DNA of 43,028 nucleotides from Bacteroidales bacterium (GCA_025361485.1 JANYLA010000106.1:1-43028); one strand, 5' to 3'. Positions 16,291 to 25,722 are shown, counted from the first letter of the stretch. Notes: generated from the sequence alone by a model not told the origin. A program made the numbers and translations.

Positions 16291-16480
16291 ACCACGGAGA
16301 CACAAAGAACACAGAGAAAATTTAATTCTCAGCAAAGTAAACATCAAGATATCAAATCAAAAACACTAAATCATCACATAAAAATAATGAAGTGATAAAT
16401 TACTAATTATTTTAGCCGCCTTAAAGACACAGAACTTCGAGTATCGATGGAAACCTCTGTGTTCTCAGTGTCTCCGTGGT
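16291..16480. repeat. Inverted-repeat element, copy B
   Basis: The 26-bp ends at 16291-16316 and 16455-16480 are inverted repeats with 24 of 26 positions matching (core CACGGAGACAC and GAACACAGAG). The 190-bp element fills most of the 263-bp gap between the ATL gene and mrp, with a non-coding AT-rich interior. Its ends match copy A at 9043-9224. Confidence 0.75.
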
Positions 16481-16513
16481 GAATAGTTACAAACTTAACA
16501 AATATCAATTAAA

Positions 16514-17635
16514 ATGGATATATCGAGTAATTCCATTCAGGAAATTTTAAAACAGATTCTTCACCCTGAAAACGGGAAAGATATTGTAACACTTGGAATG
16601 GTTCAAGAACTTGTAATTAATGGCCAGAATATTTCCTTTACGCTAACCACAACCAAAGCGAACGACCCATTTGCCAGCTCAATTAAAAAAGCCTGCACAA
16701 GAGCAATAGAAGAAAAACTTGGCAAAGACACTATGCTTGACATTAAGGTAAAAGCGAATGTCGCACCGAAGGCAGAATCACCATACAAAACAAAAGCATC
16801 GGTAAGTCGTGTAAAAAATATTATAGCAATTGCTTCGGGAAAAGGAGGAGTTGGCAAATCAACAATTGCAGCCAACTTAGCGGTTGCGGTTGCAAAAACA
16901 GGCGCAAAGGTTGGTTTAATCGATGCCGATATCTATGGACCAACAATTCCGAAAATGTTTAATGTGGAAGGAGTTAAACCTGCCATGATTAAAGAGGACG
17001 GAATGGACTTAATTGAACCCGTTGAGAGTCATGGAGTAAAACTGCTTTCAATCGCATTCTTTGTTCAGCCCGATAACGCTCTGATATGGCGAGGACCAAT
17101 GGCAACAAGCGCATTAAAACAGCTAATTCACCAAGGAGCATGGGGCGATCTCGATTACCTTTTTATCGACCTGCCACCCGGTACTAGCGACATCCATTTA
17201 ACAATGGTACAAGAAATAAAGGTAACAGGTGCAGTTATCGTCAGCACACCACAGGATGTAGCACTTTCAGCGGCAATTCGAGGTGTGAGCATGTTTACCG
17301 CCGAAAATATCAATATTCCAATACTTGGCTTTGTTGAAAACATGGCTTGGTTTACACCCGAGGAACTCCCCGAAAATAAATATTATCTATTCGGCAAGGA
17401 TGGTTGCAAAAAGCTTGCAGAAAGAATGAAACTCCCATTATTGGGGCAAATTCCTATCGTTCAGGGAATCCGAGAAGGAGGTGATTCTGGCAATCCAACT
17501 GCTCTTGGTGAAGGACTTTTAGCAAAAGCATTTGATTTATTGGCAAATAATGTAATTTTGCAGGTTGAAAAACGGAATCAAACTTTGCCCCCAACAAGTA
17601 AAGTTGAGGTTAAAGCAAAAAGTATAAATCATTAA
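16514..17635 (+). CDS. mrp: Mrp/ApbC-type iron-sulfur carrier P-loop ATPase
   Basis: Mrp proteins bind and transfer iron-sulfur clusters with the help of ATP. The 373-residue protein has an N-terminal MIP18/DUF59 domain (about 1-80), the deviant Walker A GKGGVGKST (109-117), the switch motif DADIYGPTIPKMF and LIDLPPGTSDIHLT. The cluster-ligating CxxC found in enterobacterial ApbC (FTCPHC) is replaced by AWFTPEELPENKYY, a form I associate with Bacteroidota. A NifU-domain gene follows 10 nt downstream, so the two probably act together in cluster delivery. Confidence 0.93.
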   Translation: MDISSNSIQEILKQILHPENGKDIVTLGMVQELVINGQNISFTLTTTKANDPFASSIKKACTRAIEEKLGKDTMLDIKVKANVAPKAESPYKTKASVSRVKNIIAIASGKGGVGKSTIAANLAVAVAKTGAKVGLIDADIYGPTIPKMFNVEGVKPAMIKEDGMDLIEPVESHGVKLLSIAFFVQPDNALIWRGPMATSALKQLIHQGAWGDLDYLFIDLPPGTSDIHLTMVQEIKVTGAVIVSTPQDVALSAAIRGVSMFTAENINIPILGFVENMAWFTPEELPENKYYLFGKDGCKKLAERMKLPLLGQIPIVQGIREGGDSGNPTALGEGLLAKAFDLLANNVILQVEKRNQTLPPTSKVEVKAKSINH

Positions 17636-17645
17636 TATTATTAAT

Positions 17646-17894
17646 ATGGCAACTAAAGAGGAAATTTTCAGTAAAGTATCCGCATCGATTGAAATCATTC
17701 GCCCATACCTACAAAATGATGGTGGCGACATATCACTTGTTGAAATTACCGACGATTTAACAGTAAAAGTTAAACTCCACGGAGCTTGCGGCAGCTGCCC
17801 ATACAGCTTAATGACACTAAAAAATGGCGTTGAGCAAACCATTCGTCGCGATGTTCCAGAAATTAAAGAGGTTGTTGCCGTTGATATGGCATAG
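17646..17894 (+). CDS. NifU C-terminal-domain scaffold protein
   Basis: The 82-residue protein is a stand-alone NifU C-terminal (Nfu) domain. HGACGSCPYSLMTLKNGVEQ carries the CxxC pair (Cys48, Cys51) that binds a labile iron-sulfur cluster, and the N-terminal LQNDGGDISLVEI is typical. It starts 10 nt after mrp and is followed by a terminator, so mrp and this gene form a two-gene unit for iron-sulfur cluster assembly or transfer. Confidence 0.93.
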   Translation: MATKEEIFSKVSASIEIIRPYLQNDGGDISLVEITDDLTVKVKLHGACGSCPYSLMTLKNGVEQTIRRDVPEIKEVVAVDMA

Positions 17895-17915
17895 TTCCTA
17901 CAATATGAAATAGTT

Positions 17916-17944
17916 AGAGGGATGGTTTTTGCCATCCCTCTTTT
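17916..17944 (+). terminator. Terminator after the mrp-nifU unit
   Basis: A 10-bp perfect stem (17916-17925 with 17932-17941) with a 6-nt loop and trailing Ts lies 21 nt after the stop. Confidence 0.85.
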
Positions 17945-17949
17945 GTTTA

Positions 17950-18049
17950 AAACCATTTACAATTGGTTTTAAATGGCAACCAATTATTTTCAACTATATT
18001 TTGTAATATTGTAGGCTATTGCAGAATTTGAGGTTTTTATCAACCTCAA
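17950..18049 (+). promoter_or_regulatory. Leader region of porW with several hairpins
   Basis: AAACCA/TGGTTT (17950-17969) and AATTGGTT/AACCAATT (about 17961-17985) overlap and cannot form together. A third perfect 8-bp hairpin, TTGAGGTT/AACCTCAA, lies at 18028-18049. The transcription start is not evident, so a regulatory role is speculative. Confidence 0.3.
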
Positions 18050-18097
18050 TAAAATAATGATTGCTTTTTACAGTTTAGATATCAAAACAACCTAGGA

Positions 18098-20773
18098 TTG
18101 AAGCGCATAAATAACAAAACACTACTTGGCATAATAATTATGCTAAACACAATCTCCTGCTCAACCAAAAAAAACACATTGGTTAGCCGAGGATATCACT
18201 ACACTACAGCTTACTATAATTACTACTTTAACGCCAACGACAGCTATAAAAATAGCTTACGTAAAGCTGAAGAAACATATAAATTCAATTACACCTCGCC
18301 ACTCCCTGTTATACTGGCAGGGGATAATCAGATTTCGAGTACTGCTGCAGGTGATATGGATAGAGCCATAAAAAAGTGCACCGATTTAATCCGAAAGCAC
18401 TCCATCTCAGTAAAACCCGAAAGAGGAAAAGGGGCTTTAACCCCAAAGGAAAAAGAATTCTACAACCAAACAGAGTATGTAAAATGGTCGAAGGAAGCTT
18501 GGTTACTTATTGGTGAATCGCGGGTATGGAAAGGGATTTTCGATGAAGCATCCCAAACATTTGAATACATTCAACTTCAGTTTCCAAATACACAATATGC
18601 GTTTGAAGCTCAACTTTGGTTGGCTAGGATAAGCATTCTCAGTGGCGATTTTATTAGCGCCGAGGATAAGCTTAAAACAATTGAATCGAATAAAAAGAAA
18701 CCAGAATCGAAGCGATTTCTTCATCTATACACCTCTACTTGGGCTTTTTTCTACGCTAAACAGTCAAGGTATTCAGAAGCAATTCCATATATTAAGCGCA
18801 CAATCAATAAATCTAACTCAAAACTCGAACGTTTGAGGTTAACCTATTTATTAGCACAATTATCGGTAATCGAAGGAAAGAAAGATGATGGAGCCCTCTT
18901 TTTTTCGAAGATTCTTAAAATGAATCCTCCATACGAGATGGCTTTTAATGCAAAAATTGGTCTTGCTTCAATTTCAGGGAATACCGAGAACCAAAAAGAT
19001 ATGAAAAAGTTGCTCATCAAGCTATCAAAAGATGAGAAGAACAAGGATTACCTCGATCAAATCTATTACACGCTTGGTAATATTGAAAAATCGGAAGGGA
19101 ATATTGACAAAGCAATCGATTACTTTAAACTTTCCGCAACAAAAAGTACAGGGAACGATTATCAAAAAGGCCTTGCCTACTACTCTTTAGCCGATTACTA
19201 TTTTGCAAAACCCAACTACCCTCAATCGCAAGCATACTACGATAGTGCGCTTACATCGCTCGATAATTCGTTCCCCGATTATCAAAAGCTCGAAATAAAA
19301 ACACACAACCTAACCAAACTGGTTGATAATTTGAATATTATTAACAGAGAGGATAGTTTACAACGAATTGCCAAAATGCCCGAATCTGAGAGAAATAAAC
19401 TTATAGCTGAGCTTATAGATAAGATAAGGGTTGAGGAGGAGAAAAAAATTGCAGAGGAGAACGAGGATCGCCAACGCTCACAGCTTTATCAGCAGAACCA
19501 ACAATTTAGACCAGATGAATCGCAAAGCGGTAAATGGTACTTTTATAATCAGGCACAGCTAAGCTTTGGTCAATCGGAGTTCCAAATGAAATGGGGCAAG
19601 CGTAAACTGGAAGATAATTGGAGAAGAAAGAATAAACGAATAACAACCTTTGATTTCGGCTCAACCAATCAGCAAGTAGTATCCGATACGAGTAAAAATC
19701 CGCAAAAGGTTATATCGAATAAATCGGCAGAATTCTACAAACAAGATTTACCAATGAATGATTCTCTATTTGAGGCATCAAACAATCGAATTAAAGAGGC
19801 GATGTTTAAGGTGGGCGAGGTTTACCAAAACGATTTAAAGGATTATACTGAAACGGTTCTGGCATACGAAAAGTTCGCTCAACGATTTCCTGATAGCCCA
19901 TCCACATTAAGTGCTTACTACAACCTTTATCAAGTAAGCATTTTCACAAACAACGCTGCGAATGCTGAGAAATATAAAGGCATTATTGTTAACCGCTATC
20001 CAACAAGCAGCTATGCAACGATGTTGACAAATCCTAATTACCTAAAAGATTTAACAAATAAGTTGAACGAAGAAAACACCTTTTACCAAGGTGCATACGA
20101 GCTGTATCAAAATGGCAATTACAATAAATCAAGCGAAAAGGTTGAGGAGGGATTAGTTAAGTACCCTAATTCAAAACTTGAGCCACAATTTAAGTTGCTT
20201 AAATCGCTTTGCATTGGTAAAACATCTGACTTAAGAACTTTCAGAAATTCATTAACTGATTTAGTTCAGAAATATCCGCAGACCGAAGTATCGGAGCGAG
20301 CGGCAGGTATTTTAGAGTATATTCGACGCCAAGAACTTCAATTAGCTTCGGGACAAACTGCCGAAACTACAAATCAAATCGACACAACTCTTATTGAAGT
20401 AAAGGCTGCCGTTGAGTATAAGAAATCTGAGAAGGAACATCTTTTCGTCATTTTAGTTCCGAAAAAATCGAACATGAATCAGCTTAAGTTTAACATCGTA
20501 TCGTTCAACGTTGATGCGTTCATCAATCTCGATATTAATGTTAGCAATCAACCATTCAACGAGTTTTTTGAAATGATAAAGGTTGATAAATTCAGAACCA
20601 TAACCGAGGCAATGGAATACTTTGATGCAGTAATGCATAAGGAGGGATTGTTTAATCCACTCAAGACTGATGAATATTCTGCTTTTATAATAAGCACTGA
20701 GAATTTCGCCCTTTTCATGGAGGATAAATCATTAGCTGAATATTTGAAGTTCTTTAAATCAAACTACAAATAA
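18098..20773 (+). CDS. porW: PorW/SprE-type TPR lipoprotein of the type IX secretion system
   Basis: The 891-residue protein starts with a lipoprotein signal (IIIMLNTISC, Cys21) and then the pattern GYHYTTAYYNYYFNANDSY that I associate with PorW/SprE. Repeated TPR-like units follow (WLLIGESRVWKGIFDEASQT, YYSLADYYFAKPNYPQSQAY). PorW is needed for type IX secretion, probably linking the periplasmic motor to the outer-membrane rings. The start is a TTG, because the next ATG would remove most of the signal peptide. A lysine/glutamate-rich coiled region lies near residues 425-480. porX follows after 22 nt, so the two are likely co-transcribed. Confidence 0.85.
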   Translation: MKRINNKTLLGIIIMLNTISCSTKKNTLVSRGYHYTTAYYNYYFNANDSYKNSLRKAEETYKFNYTSPLPVILAGDNQISSTAAGDMDRAIKKCTDLIRKHSISVKPERGKGALTPKEKEFYNQTEYVKWSKEAWLLIGESRVWKGIFDEASQTFEYIQLQFPNTQYAFEAQLWLARISILSGDFISAEDKLKTIESNKKKPESKRFLHLYTSTWAFFYAKQSRYSEAIPYIKRTINKSNSKLERLRLTYLLAQLSVIEGKKDDGALFFSKILKMNPPYEMAFNAKIGLASISGNTENQKDMKKLLIKLSKDEKNKDYLDQIYYTLGNIEKSEGNIDKAIDYFKLSATKSTGNDYQKGLAYYSLADYYFAKPNYPQSQAYYDSALTSLDNSFPDYQKLEIKTHNLTKLVDNLNIINREDSLQRIAKMPESERNKLIAELIDKIRVEEEKKIAEENEDRQRSQLYQQNQQFRPDESQSGKWYFYNQAQLSFGQSEFQMKWGKRKLEDNWRRKNKRITTFDFGSTNQQVVSDTSKNPQKVISNKSAEFYKQDLPMNDSLFEASNNRIKEAMFKVGEVYQNDLKDYTETVLAYEKFAQRFPDSPSTLSAYYNLYQVSIFTNNAANAEKYKGIIVNRYPTSSYATMLTNPNYLKDLTNKLNEENTFYQGAYELYQNGNYNKSSEKVEEGLVKYPNSKLEPQFKLLKSLCIGKTSDLRTFRNSLTDLVQKYPQTEVSERAAGILEYIRRQELQLASGQTAETTNQIDTTLIEVKAAVEYKKSEKEHLFVILVPKKSNMNQLKFNIVSFNVDAFINLDINVSNQPFNEFFEMIKVDKFRTITEAMEYFDAVMHKEGLFNPLKTDEYSAFIISTENFALFMEDKSLAEYLKFFKSNYK

Positions 20774-20795
20774 GACAATAATAAAAAACATTGGT

Positions 20796-22352
20796 ATGAA
20801 GGTTACAATACTTTGGGTTGATGACGAGATTGAATTCCTCCGACCTCATATCATTTTTCTCGAACAAAAGGGGTATACAATACTGACATCAAATAATGGG
20901 CAGGATTCATTGGACATTGTAAAATCGAATGATTTAGACCTTGTTTTTTTGGATGAAAATATGCCCGGCCTAAGTGGCCTTGAAACTCTAACTCGAATTA
21001 AAGAAATCAAACCTTCTCTTCCTATTGTGATGATTACCAAAAGCGAGGAAGAGAACATAATGGATCAGGCCATTGGCTCAAAAATATCCGATTACATTAT
21101 AAAACCCGTTAGCCCAAAGCAGGTTCTGCTATCGATTAAGAAAAACGTGCATAATCGACAGCTAATAACTGATAAAACCTCAGCCGTTTACCGAACTGAA
21201 TTCGGTAAAATCACCCAATTTATTGGCTCGGCCAAAACATTCTCCGATTGGGTGGATATTCTCCGCAAACTGGTGATGTGGAATATGGAACTCGCCGATT
21301 TAAACGATCCCGGTCTAGCACAAATCCTAGAATATCAAAAAAACGAAGCCAATAGCGAGTTTGCAAAGTTTATTAAGAATAACTACTTAAGCTGGTTCGT
21401 AAACGAAACATCTGAAAAACCGCTAATATCACCTAATCTATTCCGAAATAAAGTATTCCCAGCCATTGATTCGGGGCAGAAAGTACTTTTCATATTAATC
21501 GATAATTTCCGTTTCGATCAGTGGAAAGCGGTTGAACCAATAATCTCAACTATTTGGCGGGTAGAGAATGAAAATATTTACTGTGGAATTCTTCCAACGG
21601 CAACGCAATACGCCCGAAACGCTATTTTTTCAGGCTTAATGCCATTAGAGATTCAAAAGCATTACCCGGATTTATGGGTGTTTGACGAGGAGGATGAAGG
21701 AAAAAACCTGAATGAAGAGGAATTACTTAACAAACAGCTACAGAGGTTAGGTAAAAATTACAAATGGTACTATGAGAAAAGCAACACGCTTAAACCTGGT
21801 CATAAAATAGTTGACAACCTAAAGGAGATTCTGAAAAAAGATCTAACGGTTTTGGTTTACAATTTTGTAGACATTCTTTCGCACGCACGCACCGAAATGG
21901 AGATGATGAAGGAATTGGCTTCGGACGAAGCGGCTTATCTTTCCTTGACAAAATCATGGTTTCTCCATTCCGATTTATGGGCCTTACTTAAGGAGGCAGC
22001 CAACCAAAAAGTTAAACTAATAATTACAACCGATCACGGAACGGTTAGGGTACAAAATGCTATTAAAGTAATTGGCGATAAAGCCACCTCTTCGAACCTA
22101 AGATACAAACTGGGGAAAAACCTTAACTATAATCCTAAGGAGGTGTTTGAAATCAGAAAACCAGAGGATGCACATCTACCTAAACCAAATGTAAGCTCGT
22201 CGTTTATATTTGCATACAACACCGATTTCTTGGCTTACCCTAATAACTATAACCATTACGTAAAGTATTACAAAAATACTTTTCAGCATGGAGGTATTTC
22301 TTTGGAGGAAATGCTTATTCCTATTATTGAGCTAAAACCCATTGAAGGGTAA
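20796..22352 (+). CDS. porX: PorX: response regulator with PglZ-type phosphatase domain
   Basis: PorX regulates type IX secretion genes, classically with the kinase PorY and the sigma factor SigP. The 518-residue protein has an N-terminal receiver domain with acidic Asp9/Asp10, phospho-acceptor Asp53 (LVFLDENMPG) and Lys103 (IIKP). A helical linker leads to a C-terminal PglZ/alkaline-phosphatase-superfamily domain with LFILIDNFRFDQW, GILPTATQYARNAIFSG, NFVDILSHARTEM, IITTDHGTVRVQN and FQHGGISLEEM. These are the metal and nucleophile positions of the enzyme fold, so catalytic activity is plausible. It sits directly after porW. Confidence 0.95.
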   Translation: MKVTILWVDDEIEFLRPHIIFLEQKGYTILTSNNGQDSLDIVKSNDLDLVFLDENMPGLSGLETLTRIKEIKPSLPIVMITKSEEENIMDQAIGSKISDYIIKPVSPKQVLLSIKKNVHNRQLITDKTSAVYRTEFGKITQFIGSAKTFSDWVDILRKLVMWNMELADLNDPGLAQILEYQKNEANSEFAKFIKNNYLSWFVNETSEKPLISPNLFRNKVFPAIDSGQKVLFILIDNFRFDQWKAVEPIISTIWRVENENIYCGILPTATQYARNAIFSGLMPLEIQKHYPDLWVFDEEDEGKNLNEEELLNKQLQRLGKNYKWYYEKSNTLKPGHKIVDNLKEILKKDLTVLVYNFVDILSHARTEMEMMKELASDEAAYLSLTKSWFLHSDLWALLKEAANQKVKLIITTDHGTVRVQNAIKVIGDKATSSNLRYKLGKNLNYNPKEVFEIRKPEDAHLPKPNVSSSFIFAYNTDFLAYPNNYNHYVKYYKNTFQHGGISLEEMLIPIIELKPIEG

Positions 22353-22360
22353 GAAAAAAG

Positions 22361-22395
22361 TTGTCGGTTTTCAGTTGTTGGTTGACAGTTAGTTG
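22361..22395. repeat. Degenerate 7-bp tandem repeat between porX and the hydrolase gene
   Basis: Five 7-mers run in phase: TTGTCGG, TTTTCAG, TTGTTGG, TTGACAG, TTAGTTG. Similar AGTTGAC/AGTTGAA units occur after the GGGP synthase gene (37958-37971). Confidence 0.6.
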
Positions 22396-22449
22396 TAAGG
22401 CTTGAAATTCTTGTTTAAAATACTATTTATAATGCTAAAAAAACAGACC

Positions 22450-23832
22450 ATGAATTCAAACTTTTCTAAAAGAATTAAATTATGTTTTGTGATTTTATTG
22501 CTCATAATACCATTTATGTCATGTCACCATGCGGTTAACCATGATTGCTTAATTACTAATGTTAATGTTGTTGATGTAAATACAGGGGAAATATTAAAAA
22601 ATAAAACAATAGCTATTGATAGTAATCGCATCACTGCCATTTATGATAATGAAATTACCGATTCGGATTCAACTGCTGTAATTGACGGGAAAGATAAATA
22701 TCTTATCCCTGGACTTTGGGATATGCATGCTCATTATAAATGGGCCCGCATAGACACAGAACCCCTGCTTATTGCCAATGGTATAACCGGAGTACGAGAA
22801 ATGTGGGGCGATATGCCGGAGTATGTAATAGTTCCTAAAAATACACCACAGGAAGGGGTTGTTTCTCCTGATATATATTTTGCAGCTGATTTTATTGATG
22901 GAAATCCACCTGCTTTCCCAGGAAGTTTAATAGTTACAAACTCTGATGAGGCTGTTGCTGCCGTAAATAACCAGATGGAGAAAAAAGTTGATTTTCTCAA
23001 AGTTTACAGTATGTTAACTGAAGAAGCTTTTTTGGCTATTGCCAAGGAAGCTAAGAAAAGGAACATACCATTTGCCGGTCATATACCGAATGGTGTTTCA
23101 ATCTATAAAGCAATTGATGCAGGAATGGCAAGTTCAGAGCATTTATATGGATTTCTGGAAGGCTGCATACCGCAAAATAAGAACGAAAATCCCCCCTCAT
23201 CAGAGGAAGAATTAGTAAGTAGATTTTCTGAAAAGAGTTTTGATTCTCTATGCTCTGTGCTGGCTAAGAGTAACATGTGGATATGCCCCACCTTAGTAGT
23301 TGGTAGGGTAAATTGTTATTTAAACGATACAATTTTTAAAAATGATAATAGAAAGGTATATCTTCCCGGATATCTTATTGAAATTTGGAATCAAAGATTG
23401 AATGCTTATCCAAAAAGCCAAATAGATACTTGGGTGAAAAGTGCAATTGTAAAACATCTTTTTGAGCTAAACTTAATAGGCAAAATGAATGAGAAAGGAG
23501 TGAAAATTATTGCAGGAACTGATTTTCCAAATCCTTATATTTTCCCCGGATTTTCCCTACACGATGAATTATCTCTTATGGTTAAAGGAGGTATGCCAGC
23601 ACTTGATGTATTAAGGTCTGCAACAATCAAACCTGCAATATTTATGAACAAAAAAGCTGATTTTGGTTCCATTGAGATAGGCAAAGTGGCTAGCCTTGTT
23701 CTGCTGAATAAAAATCCATTAGAAAATATTGAGAATACTACAACTATTGAAACTGTTATCGTACGTGGAAAAGTTTATAGTAGGAAAGTTCTAGATTTAA
23801 TGTTAGAACAAGCAAAATCCAATGGCAAATGA
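22450..23832 (+). CDS. Amidohydrolase-superfamily lipoprotein, imidazolonepropionase-like
   Basis: The protein (460 residues from this start) has a lipoprotein signal ending PFMSC, then the small beta domain and metal centre of cyclic amidohydrolases: LIPGLWDMHAHYKW (metal-binding HxH), FLKVYSMLTEEAF (lysine ligand), FAGHIPNG and SEHLYGF (histidines), and AGTDFPNPYIFPGFSLHDEL (active-site aspartate). Related enzymes are secreted prolidases or cyclic-amide hydrolases; the substrate is unknown. The frame is open upstream to a TTG at 22402 and an ATG at 22432; the ATG at 22450 gives the most normal signal peptide. It separates porX from tsaE and follows a 7-bp tandem repeat, so it may be an insertion. 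Confidence 0.85.
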   Translation: MNSNFSKRIKLCFVILLLIIPFMSCHHAVNHDCLITNVNVVDVNTGEILKNKTIAIDSNRITAIYDNEITDSDSTAVIDGKDKYLIPGLWDMHAHYKWARIDTEPLLIANGITGVREMWGDMPEYVIVPKNTPQEGVVSPDIYFAADFIDGNPPAFPGSLIVTNSDEAVAAVNNQMEKKVDFLKVYSMLTEEAFLAIAKEAKKRNIPFAGHIPNGVSIYKAIDAGMASSEHLYGFLEGCIPQNKNENPPSSEEELVSRFSEKSFDSLCSVLAKSNMWICPTLVVGRVNCYLNDTIFKNDNRKVYLPGYLIEIWNQRLNAYPKSQIDTWVKSAIVKHLFELNLIGKMNEKGVKIIAGTDFPNPYIFPGFSLHDELSLMVKGGMPALDVLRSATIKPAIFMNKKADFGSIEIGKVASLVLLNKNPLENIENTTTIETVIVRGKVYSRKVLDLMLEQAKSNGK

Positions 23833-23925
23833 ATTGCCCCATAAAACACTAACTTACACATACAACAACTAACAATAAATTAGATTTATAGGTTTTAAGT
23901 TTGATGTTAATAACTTCATGAATTA

Positions 23926-24351
23926 ATGGAACAGGTTACAATTCAATCGCTCTCAGATATTAATACGGCTGCAAAAAGTGTTTTGCATATGATAGGTAAG
24001 AGCCGAATCATCTGCTTCTATGGAAGTATGGGCGCAGGAAAAACCACTTTGATTAAAGCCATTTGCCATGAGTTAGGCGTTACCGATAATGTGGCAAGCC
24101 CAACATTCGCCTTAATAAATGAGTACCGCGACCGAAATTTCAACCCAATTTATCACTTTGATTTTTATAGAATCAATAAGATTGATGAAGTTTTTGACTT
24201 TGGTTACGAGGAGTATTTCTATAAAACGGAAGGACTATGTTTAATCGAATGGCCTGAACTGATTGAAGAAATTCTTCCAACAGAAGAAGTTTGTAAAATA
24301 TCAATTTCAAGCAACAATGAAGGATTAAGAACGGTAACAAAACTAGCTTAA
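23926..24351 (+). CDS. tsaE: tRNA threonylcarbamoyladenosine biosynthesis ATPase TsaE
   Basis: TsaE is the ATPase that supports the TsaB-TsaD complex in forming t6A37 on ANN-decoding tRNAs. The 141-residue protein has the Walker A GSMGAGKTTLIKAI (from residue 33), the switch region VASPTFALINEY and IYHFDFYRI. The length is normal. In many Bacteroidota tsaE lies close to porX; here a hydrolase gene stands between them. Confidence 0.95.
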   Translation: MEQVTIQSLSDINTAAKSVLHMIGKSRIICFYGSMGAGKTTLIKAICHELGVTDNVASPTFALINEYRDRNFNPIYHFDFYRINKIDEVFDFGYEEYFYKTEGLCLIEWPELIEEILPTEEVCKISISSNNEGLRTVTKLA

Positions 24352-24501
24352 CCTTTATAGAATTTGTAACTCAACAATTAAAACTAATCACTATTTTTGA
24401 TTAAGGATAAACTTTGCCATATATTTATAATCAACTTCAATTCAGAAAGAGACTATAGTCAAGATTGAAGAATTATTGAATATTGGCTAAATTAAATTAA
24501 C

Positions 24502-25722
24502 ATGGGAAGAGTATCTAAACCCTCGCCTCAGTTCCCCTTCTCAAAGGGTTTGATGCCACAAGAGGAGATGTTGGAAACGGGTAAGAAGAATAAACGAATT
24601 ACCATAGGAATACCCAAAGAGGCAGATACATCGGAGTGCAGAATCCCGCTTACGCCCGAAGCGGTTGAAATGCTTGTTGAGGAAGGACACGAGATTATCA
24701 TTGAAAAGGGTGCAGGAAATCTTGCAAACTACACCGACAGCAACTACAGTGAACGCGGAGGACAAATAGTTGAAACACCGCAGGAAGTTTTTAAAAGCGA
24801 AATCATTTTAAAAGTTGCTCCGCTTCAGCTCAGCGAAACGGAATACCTCAGAGAAGGTCAGGTCATTATTTCTTCACTACACCTTAATAGCTCTGCAGGT
24901 CAATATCTACGCAACCTAATGCAAAAGCGTATTACCGCCATTGCATTCGAAAGCATTCTCGACCAAGATGGCGATTTCCCGCTGGTACGCGCAATGAGTT
25001 CGATTGCAGGAAATACTTCCGTTTTGGTAGCCGCAGAGTACCTCAGTAATGTGAATAAAGGCAAAGGGGTAATGCTTGGAGGTATTGCAGGTATTACTCC
25101 CACCGAAGTTGTAATTCTTGGAGCAGGTACTGCTGCTGAGTTTGCAGCAAGAGCCGCATTGGGGCTCGGTGCAACCGTTAAAGTATTCGACGACTCGATT
25201 AAGCGATTATCTGATTTGCAGAATATACTAGGACAGAGACTATATACATCTATTTTCCATCCACAGGTATTAGAAAAAGTTCTAAAAACTGCCGATGTTG
25301 TCATTGGCACGCTTACTCCCGAGGAGATTAAAGGAGGTTTTATTGTCTCTGAGGAATTGGTTAAACTGATGAAGAAAGGTTCTGTAATTATTGATTTGAG
25401 CATCGATAAAGGTGGATGCTTCGAAACATCGGAGATGCGTGATAACACTAATCCAGCATTTATAAAGCATGAAGTAATCCATTTCTGCGTACCAAATATC
25501 ACATCAAGAGTAGCAAGAACGGCGTCCATTGCCATGAGCAATGTTTTTTCACCAATTATTACCGAGATTGGTGAAGCAGGAGGAATGAAATCGCTGCTTA
25601 AAGACAATCATGGTATAAGGCATGGAGTGTATATCTTTAACGGAATCTTAACCAACGACTATCTGGGTCGACTATACAATATCCCATCGCGGGATATTAA
25701 CTTGCTAATGGCTGCATTTTAA
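24502..25722 (+). CDS. ald: Alanine dehydrogenase
   Basis: The enzyme interconverts L-alanine and pyruvate plus ammonium with NAD. The 406-residue protein has a 30-residue N-terminal extension, then ITIGIPKEADTSECRIPLTP, EIIIEKGAGNLANYTDSNY and the NAD-binding VVILGAGTAAEFAARAALGL, followed by the AlaDh/PNT C-terminal part (VIIDLSIDKGGCFETSE, FCVPNITSRVARTASIAMSN). The extension makes it longer than the roughly 370-residue norm and fits the Bacteroidota form. The stop codon directly abuts the stop of the convergent TonB-like gene, with no terminator between. Confidence 0.93.
   Translation: MGRVSKPSPQFPFSKGLMPQEEMLETGKKNKRITIGIPKEADTSECRIPLTPEAVEMLVEEGHEIIIEKGAGNLANYTDSNYSERGGQIVETPQEVFKSEIILKVAPLQLSETEYLREGQVIISSLHLNSSAGQYLRNLMQKRITAIAFESILDQDGDFPLVRAMSSIAGNTSVLVAAEYLSNVNKGKGVMLGGIAGITPTEVVILGAGTAAEFAARAALGLGATVKVFDDSIKRLSDLQNILGQRLYTSIFHPQVLEKVLKTADVVIGTLTPEEIKGGFIVSEELVKLMKKGSVIIDLSIDKGGCFETSEMRDNTNPAFIKHEVIHFCVPNITSRVARTASIAMSNVFSPIITEIGEAGGMKSLLKDNHGIRHGVYIFNGILTNDYLGRLYNIPSRDINLLMAAF

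Noticed and set aside
23307-23340. TAGGGT inside the hydrolase gene as another ECF promoter
   Set aside because: The downstream box does not match GTATTA at 16-nt spacing, and the site is within coding sequence.
24900-25607. Minus-strand frame of 235 codons inside ald
   Set aside because: It is the antisense shadow of a strongly conserved enzyme gene, with no promoter or recognisable domain.
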